From Boothiomyces macroporosus (Eukaryota > Chytridiomycota > Chytridiomycetes > Rhizophydiales > Terramycetaceae), in the NCBI GenBank assembly GCA_027604185.1, contig JADGKB010000003.1, positions 186,001 through 250,000 of the forward strand: a DNA stretch of 64,000 nucleotides. The letters run 5' to 3'. Position 1 is the stretch's first letter. Each line of letters begins with the position of its first letter. Of this stretch, positions 58,209 to 64,000 are shown piece after piece. The notes under the pieces are model-generated. The model saw only the letters and a list, made by a program, of their open reading frames with translations. It was not told where the DNA came from and searched no databases. Both the position numbers and the translations under genes were made by a program.

Positions 58209-58630
58209 ATGGTAAGACGCAGATTGTCATGATATAACACAGTTCTCAGCGACGATTACTCAATATTCAACAGTAGCTAATTCTAGGTCAACATCCCAAA
58301 GACTCGCAACACCTTCTGCAAAGGAAAGGAATGCAGAAAGCACACTCCACACAAAGTTACTCAATACAAGACCGGCAAAGCTTCACTTTTCGCACAAGGA
58401 AAACGTCGTTATGACAGAAAACAATCCGGTTTCGGTGGTCAAACTAAGCCTGTTTTCCACAAAAAGGCCAAGACTACCAAGAAGATTGTATTGCGTCTTG
58501 AATGCTCAGTCTGCAAATATAAGCATCAATTAGCTATTAAACGTTGTAAGCACTTTGAATTGGGTGGTGACAAGAAGAACAAGGTAAGATTAAACGTGAC
58601 TAATCTCAGGGTGCTGCTCTTCAATTCTAA
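58209..58630 (+). CDS. RPL42: 60S ribosomal protein eL42 (L36a/L44)
   Basis: 106 residues, three exons. The first exon is only the ATG (58209-58211); intron 1 (58212-58286, 75 nt) is the longest in the window and intron 2 is 58584-58609. The protein is highly conserved: [60 protein letters not shown], and GAALQF at the end. Four Cys form the zinc site. An intron directly after the start codon also occurs in yeast RPL42. Residue 56 is Pro (GGQTKPVF), the state associated with cycloheximide sensitivity in fungi. eL42 sits at the E site of the large subunit. Confidence 0.97.
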
Positions 58631-58749
58631 GTTTATCAGTTGTCGTAATATATACTGTTACAAATTAAAAATATTTTATTCTGCAAAGGTTTTTGGTGTG
58701 GATGGGGGATGAGTTTAATTGAATGCGGCCGTGAATTTGTTCTTTTGAA

Positions 58750-59748
58750 ATGCAATCCCAAGAAACCACACCTGACGAATATTTCACATCCACAACTCCT
58801 CCAGCAAACTTGAAAGCCATTGCTGGCAAAGTCCAGACATTCATTGATTTGAATCAAAAGAAAAACAAAAAGATTGTTCTAATAACGTCTGGTGGGACTA
58901 CAGGTACAGTTGAACTAATCAGTCCCTCTTGAAAACCAAACTGTTAGGTTCCTGGACAACTTTAGCGCTGGTACCAGAGGCGCTACATCTGCAGAGCACT
59001 TTATCGAGGCTGGATATGCGGTAATCTTTCTTCATCGCCAATACTCCCTTGAACCGTACACCCGTCATTACACCCATTCTACCAATTGTTTCTTGGACCT
59101 TTTAGAAGTTGATAACAATGATATTAAAGTAACCAAAGATCACAAGGATGAATTGCGTGCGATAATCGAGAAATACAACCGCGCAAAGAACGAGTCTCTA
59201 TTACTCAAGATAAACTTTACAACAGTATCGGAATATCTGTTTTTATTAAAGGAATTTACATTGCTACTGGACCAGGTCAAAGACATGGCGGTAATCAATA
59301 CTGATTCAGATGTTTTACTTGGCAGCAGCTGTTTCTGATTTCTTTATTCCCCAATACAAAATGGTGACTTGTATTAACCTAGGTGGAACATAAAATCCAA
59401 TCCAGTGGTGGCGGTTTATCGCTTGTGCTAGATCAAGTCCCAAAGATAATTAAACCCTTGGTTAAAGAATGGGCACCTTCTGCATTCACTGTTTCTTTCA
59501 AACTAGAAACTGATTCAACTTTATTAGTGAGCAAATCCAAAAGCGCCTTGGAAAAATATGGGCATCAAATAGTAATTGGTAATATGTTGCATACACGCAA
59601 ACATGTTGTATGGTTCATTGGCAGAGAGTTTGAAAAGGAAGTCAGGTTGACCCAAGATGAAATTAAACATGAAGTGGAGATTGAAAAGTATATCATTGCG
59701 GAACTAATCAAGTTACACGACAAATGGATTTCTACTAGAGCAATTTGA
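58750..59748 (+). CDS. Phosphopantothenate-cysteine ligase
   Basis: 313 residues, four exons; introns 58902-58920, about 59296-59314 and 59363-59381 (19 nt each). Spliced motifs: KKIVLITSGGTTVPLENQTV, RFLDNFSAGTRGATSAEHFI (nucleotide-binding and catalytic loop), the MFYLAAAVSDFFIPQYKMVE segment, and IQSSGGGLSLVLDQVPKII. It joins 4'-phosphopantothenate and cysteine in the second step of coenzyme A synthesis from pantothenate. This is the eukaryotic single-function form (PPCS/CAB2), without the decarboxylase domain fused in bacteria. It is followed after 78 bp by the large membrane protein gene. Confidence 0.93.
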
Positions 59749-59826
59749 ATAAATCAATCTGGCACGTTTAAATCACACCATATACGAGGCTACCCTTGTA
59801 CTTTGATTTGTATTTCTACTCTGTCT

Positions 59827-62800
59827 ATGTTTCGTCCCTTTACCTTCTTGTCCATCAATTTTCACATTCTCAACGGCTCGGGATCTCCCAAAACGGAAAC
59901 TTTAAAAAAGTAATTCCGTCCAAAGAATTTAGAGAATTAGAAATGTACGTAGAGAATAACTCTACGACAATAGAAATAGATTATGAATACTATGACACTA
60001 CAGCTACTAGTTCAGTTCATCTTTACCCCTTTGCATCCAACACTGTTACGACGATACCAAGCGCAAGTACAAGTATGATACCAGAAAAAACAGAGTCGAC
60101 TCGATCGGAAACAATCTTGAATACAAGTTATTCTAGTGTGATTACTACGAGTGTTGGGCAAGGAGTGCCTTTTCAACCAACCACCACTATTCAATCCACT
60201 TCAACCAATACTCCAGTGTTGCAGTCTTCAACACCAACTACACCTATAGCGTTGGGAATTTTTATTCCTGTGCTGTTGATTCTGTTGGCAATTGGTGGAT
60301 TTGTGTACAGGCGCTCTTTAGGTCAGCATCAGGATGCAGACAATTTACCAAAGGAAGGTGGTGTGTCGGATCAATACAACCATGGATCCCGAGGTATTCC
60401 ACCTATTGTGCCTGTTGATTGGGATAACATGTCCACCAATTCGTCAAACTTGTCAAATTCAGTGATAATATCCAGACAAGGAAGTTTTTCTACCTCACCA
60501 AATCATGACATCGATACTAGTGATAAAGTAAAGATTGTTCATCAAAACAGCTTCCCGTTGATTACTGGTGAAACATCTTTAGCAAGATCTGCCACCTTGA
60601 ATTCTCTTCCGGTGGTATCCAGACAATACCAAGATGTGTTTCAACGCTCAGATGAAAAATTACGAGGACCAAAAGTTATTCCGTCAGCAATCAGTTTGGC
60701 CAAGTCAGTGGATATTCCTAAACCGCCGAATAATACGCCAGTTGAAGGAGTAAAGTATGAATATCCTGTCCTAGATATTTCATCCAAACTTCAAACATGG
60801 TCTGATTCTGGTGTTAATTTGTCCCCAACAACCAGTATTTACTACTTAACCTAGATGTAAAAGGAAAATTCCTTGATTCTCTAGCTCATGCAATAGATTT
60901 GCCAACCGTTATTCCAGAGGCTATAGTAGTTAACCGGGCTGAAGTGGAATCTTTGAATTCTGGAGTGGTAGAGGAAAATGAGATTGATTATCCAAGATAT
61001 CACACTCAGGATACTGTTTTGGAAACAAAAGAAACTTTACGATATTCAATAGAACTCGAAAATGAAATGTTAAATTTACAATCACTATCGCAAAACAGTA
61101 GCCTAATTTAATTGTAGATGATAAAACAACTTTACCAAAAGTAAAAGAATTGAAGATTGTTGCCGAAACAGATAAAGAGAATGTTAAAGACAAACTTCCC
61201 CATGGTGAAGATATAGACAATTTTGAAATAGCTCAGGTTCCAGAAGCCAATGAAATTGAATCATTTCCAGGTGAAAAAGTGGTGGATGTAGAAAGGGATG
61301 TGCACCACATTGACTCTTTATTAGAAGCAAACTACTTGGAAGAAAACACAGAGGAAAAGGGACATGCTGAATTAGCCAAAGTTGAAACGGTGGATAACTT
61401 GGAAATGACTCAAAATTTAGACAACACCTTTGATAAAGCCCCGACAGAGGCAAACATTCTTCAGCAACCTCTAATTTTGAATACAGTCAATATCAAAGTA
61501 TCGACAATAGAAATAACTGACAAACCAAATGTTATTTTTGCTGAAGAGGTAAACTCTATGGAAAAGCCTTCAGATGAAATGGTAATCATTTCCGAGCCAG
61601 TTGCTAGTAATATATTAGACTCAACAAAAGTCCCTGCAGTTGAAGAGTTGCGTACAATAGAGATACCAGCTGTTGAAGTAAACACTTTGGAAATAACACA
61701 GATGAAACCAACTTTGCCGAATATCAGTCCCGTTGAACAAGCACACATTCTTAAAGATGTAAATACTTGGACGGGGCCTGAAGTTGAAATAGTGGCTATG
61801 CAAACAAGCACCACGGAACTACTAGGCACAGGAGGAAAGCCTATTGTAGAAGAAGCAGACACCATAGAGTCAGTTGCTGCTGAAGGAGAGTATGATGAGG
61901 AAATAAGATTTGATGGCGGGCACATAGCAGCAGATACTTTAGTCACAGAAAGCACTGTGGATTTAGTTGCTGCTGAAGTACACGAAATTAAAAGACATGC
62001 CGTTGAAGAAGCAGGCCCTTTGGAATCTGCTGAATTTGAATCAGTAGCTGTTATACAAATACCCCCTGAAGAGAAAGAACACTCTGAAAAGCATTCCGCT
62101 GTTCAAGAAGAGAACACTTTGAAAGAACTAAAAGTCAAAGAAGCTTCCGGTATTACTGTAATTCCTGAAAGCAAAGACTCTACATTCGCAAATGGAAATG
62201 AATTTTATGATATAATTCTGGAGATGCCAGAAATACTAGAAAAATCTGACAACCGCTTTCCAATCATAACACTCGAAAATATTATTGAAGATGATGGAGA
62301 ACATACGATTGATTCACTACAAGATGAAATTCTACCTACTCCTCTGTCAACCTCTGCTGAAATTGAAGTATTACTTCAACAATCATTCAACGAGCTCCAA
62401 AATGAAACTGCAGAAGAGATGACTATAGAATCAACCCCTGACAAGTTGGATGATATTGAATCACCTGTATCGGTCATTAAAGCCCAGGAACGAGTTGTCG
62501 AACTTGAAGATATCCAACCCCAGCCGGAATCGCCTGCTTTTGAAGCGACTGATGTTTCACTGGTTAATGACTTGAATAGTCTAGATGTTAATTTGACTGA
62601 AATTGACGATTTTACTCGGCAAGAGGTTATTTCTGTGGTTCAAGAACATCATGCACCGCAGTCCCCTTTCCTACCACCGTTGGGAGATAAAGATATCCAG
62701 GTAGAGCTGTTGGAAAGTGGAGCAATCTACCACGTGAAAGAAAAGACCGAGTCGACAACTTTGCAGGAAGTGGATGTTTCGGAAGAGAATAGCTCAAATA

Positions 62801-64000
62801 GGAATGATTCAACCGATGAAGAAAATACCCAATTAGAAGAGGGGATTGTTGAGGGTCTGGTTGCTGAATCAAACGATACAAATGTTGACCGAACTGTTGG
62901 TAAGCTGCAGAGCCACGCTGAATCCGAAATCGCTGAACCAGAATCAGTCCATGATGTACATTCAAATATGCTTTCTGCTGAAATTTCAGATAGCGACAAT
63001 TTAGAGATAGAAACTGCGTTCGGGAATCTGAAGGCAGAATCGCAAACTATTTCATCAAAAGTTAAATTTGAAAATGTGGGATTAGATGTTACATATGCTT
63101 CCAAAAATGATGAAGAAGGTGGACCACTTAATTCGCACATCGAAAGTTCAAATTTATTAGTGTCCTATTCCAATTCAACTTCAATTAATACTGAATTTAA
63201 CAATATTGTCGACTCTTTTGCATTGCAATCTCAATATGTATCAAACAGCGATGGAATTGCCATTGTTGATACCGCACATTTACAGAGCCAAGATTTTGAT
63301 TCTCCAAGCAAAGATGCTGATGAAATCGAGATTGTTGGAGAAGGACAATTCGTAGATGATAGTCACTGGTCCAAAGCAGATGGAGGAGTGTTGGACATTA
63401 CTTTAACAGAAACGCTGGAAGTTGCGCTGGAAGTGGCAGAAAGTGTTCATCTTGAAGGAGTGGTCATTGTTGACACTGGATTGCTGGATAGTACAGGTTC
63501 TTCCAAGAAAGTCGAAACAGTTGAAGTGCAAGATTTGCCAACTGGTAAAATAGAAGTTGTGGTCAACTCCACCATGAATCCAGACGTTCTCGCAGTGCCG
63601 GATACAACCACCGACTTGAAATTGGCCTCCACAGATCAAAAATCGGAAGAGTTGCTTGCAAAACAGCCGTTCAATAATGCTACCAAGTCAATTATGGATA
63701 ATCTCAATGACCAATTTGATTCAAGAAACCACGAGCTCATGGAAAGATTGGCAAAGGTAGCAGATGATACTTTGCAGCCAGAATACGTGCAATCTGGTGT
63801 TTCTGAATTTTCAGAGATGATAAACCAAACTGAAGATGTCCCACCGAAAGACCATTCTTCCCCTGGTCAGTTGGGTTTGGAACTCAGTACAGATAATGAC
63901 CATAGGGTATTGAATCCTATAGAGGAAAACAAGTTGGTTCATTTGGTGTTGGACAATGATAGCGTTCTGAATGTTGACATTTCCCAATCACAAGGTTCTG
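59827..64000 (+). CDS. Type I membrane protein with long acidic cytoplasmic tail (3' end outside window)
   Basis: At least 1370 residues; the frame is still open at the window end. Introns 59910-59932, 60835-60854 and 61098-61117. The N-terminus MFRPFTFLSINFHILNG is a possible weak signal peptide. About 130 residues rich in Ser/Thr with Asn-glycosylation sites (NNSTT, NTSYSS) form the outer part. One strong membrane helix (ALGIFIPVLLILLAIGGFVY, about residues 133-155) with following Arg residues sets a type I topology. The rest is a huge Glu/Asp/Ser-rich tail with loosely repeated AVEE-, VE- and EI-containing stretches. The plan resembles fungal wall-stress or polarity sensors, but no domain identifies it; function unknown. 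Confidence 0.7.

Noticed and set aside
61461..63140. Minus-strand ORFs opposite the acidic tail of the membrane protein
   Set aside because: Their composition mirrors the plus-strand Glu/Val codons, while the plus frame is open without interruption from 61118 to the window end.

Overview
The window is nuclear DNA from a small, gene-dense, intron-rich eukaryote, most likely an early-diverging zoosporic (flagellated) fungus or close relative. The evidence is: lumazine synthase (riboflavin synthesis, absent from animals) and an ECM4-type glutathionyl reductase; eukaryotic genes such as STT3, eS25, eL42, TFIIIC and TAM41; a DNAJB13-type axonemal J protein, which implies a flagellum; and several genes best known from animals (HMMR, FAM72, CCDC6, HAPSTR1/C16orf72). 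Genes lie 10-250 bp apart on both strands. Nearly every gene is cut by introns of only about 18-26 nt, with a CTAAC/TTAAY-like branch site almost touching the 3' AG. Splicing on that rule gives whole-codon reading frames for almost every gene. I cannot name the species from the sequence.

Layout. 1-848: 3' end of an unrecognised coiled-coil gene. 911-6329: HMMR/RHAMM-like coiled-coil spindle protein. 6350-7330 (minus): ECM4-like reductase. 7548-50782: two head-to-tail copies of a 21.6-kb unit. Each copy carries, in order, STT3, lumazine synthase, an F-box protein, a degenerate Rab-like GTPase (minus), a BLOC1S2-like small protein, eS25, a WD40 protein, a FAM72-like protein, RasGEF-A (minus), a flavin-reductase-like protein, a RING-vWA protein, RasGEF-B, a CCDC6-like protein (minus), TAM41, DNAJB13, a coiled-coil protein and two small minus-strand genes. 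50736-51341 (minus): MoaC; its last codons lie in the unit, so copy 1 ends with a truncated moaC fragment. 51465-64000: a small minus ORF, the TFIIIC TPR subunit, HAPSTR1-like (minus), a 576-bp gap, TTC27/EMW1, eL42, phosphopantothenate-cysteine ligase, and a type I membrane protein with a very long acidic tail that runs off the window.

Most interesting signals. (1) The near-perfect tandem duplication doubles 18 genes. All copy differences that I found (14 substitutions and one 1-nt indel) sit in one 1.9-kb patch, and 10 of the 12 coding changes are silent. (2) A bipartite promoter element, TGCGCCACGCA-N5-ATTGGCTG, occurs about 60 bp upstream of both ribosomal protein genes in opposite orientations. 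(3) The introns are extraordinarily short. (4) A set of animal-type genes occurs beside fungal-type metabolism. Functionally the region mixes translation, N-glycosylation, Ras/Rab signalling, flagellar and spindle genes; I see no metabolic operon-like logic.
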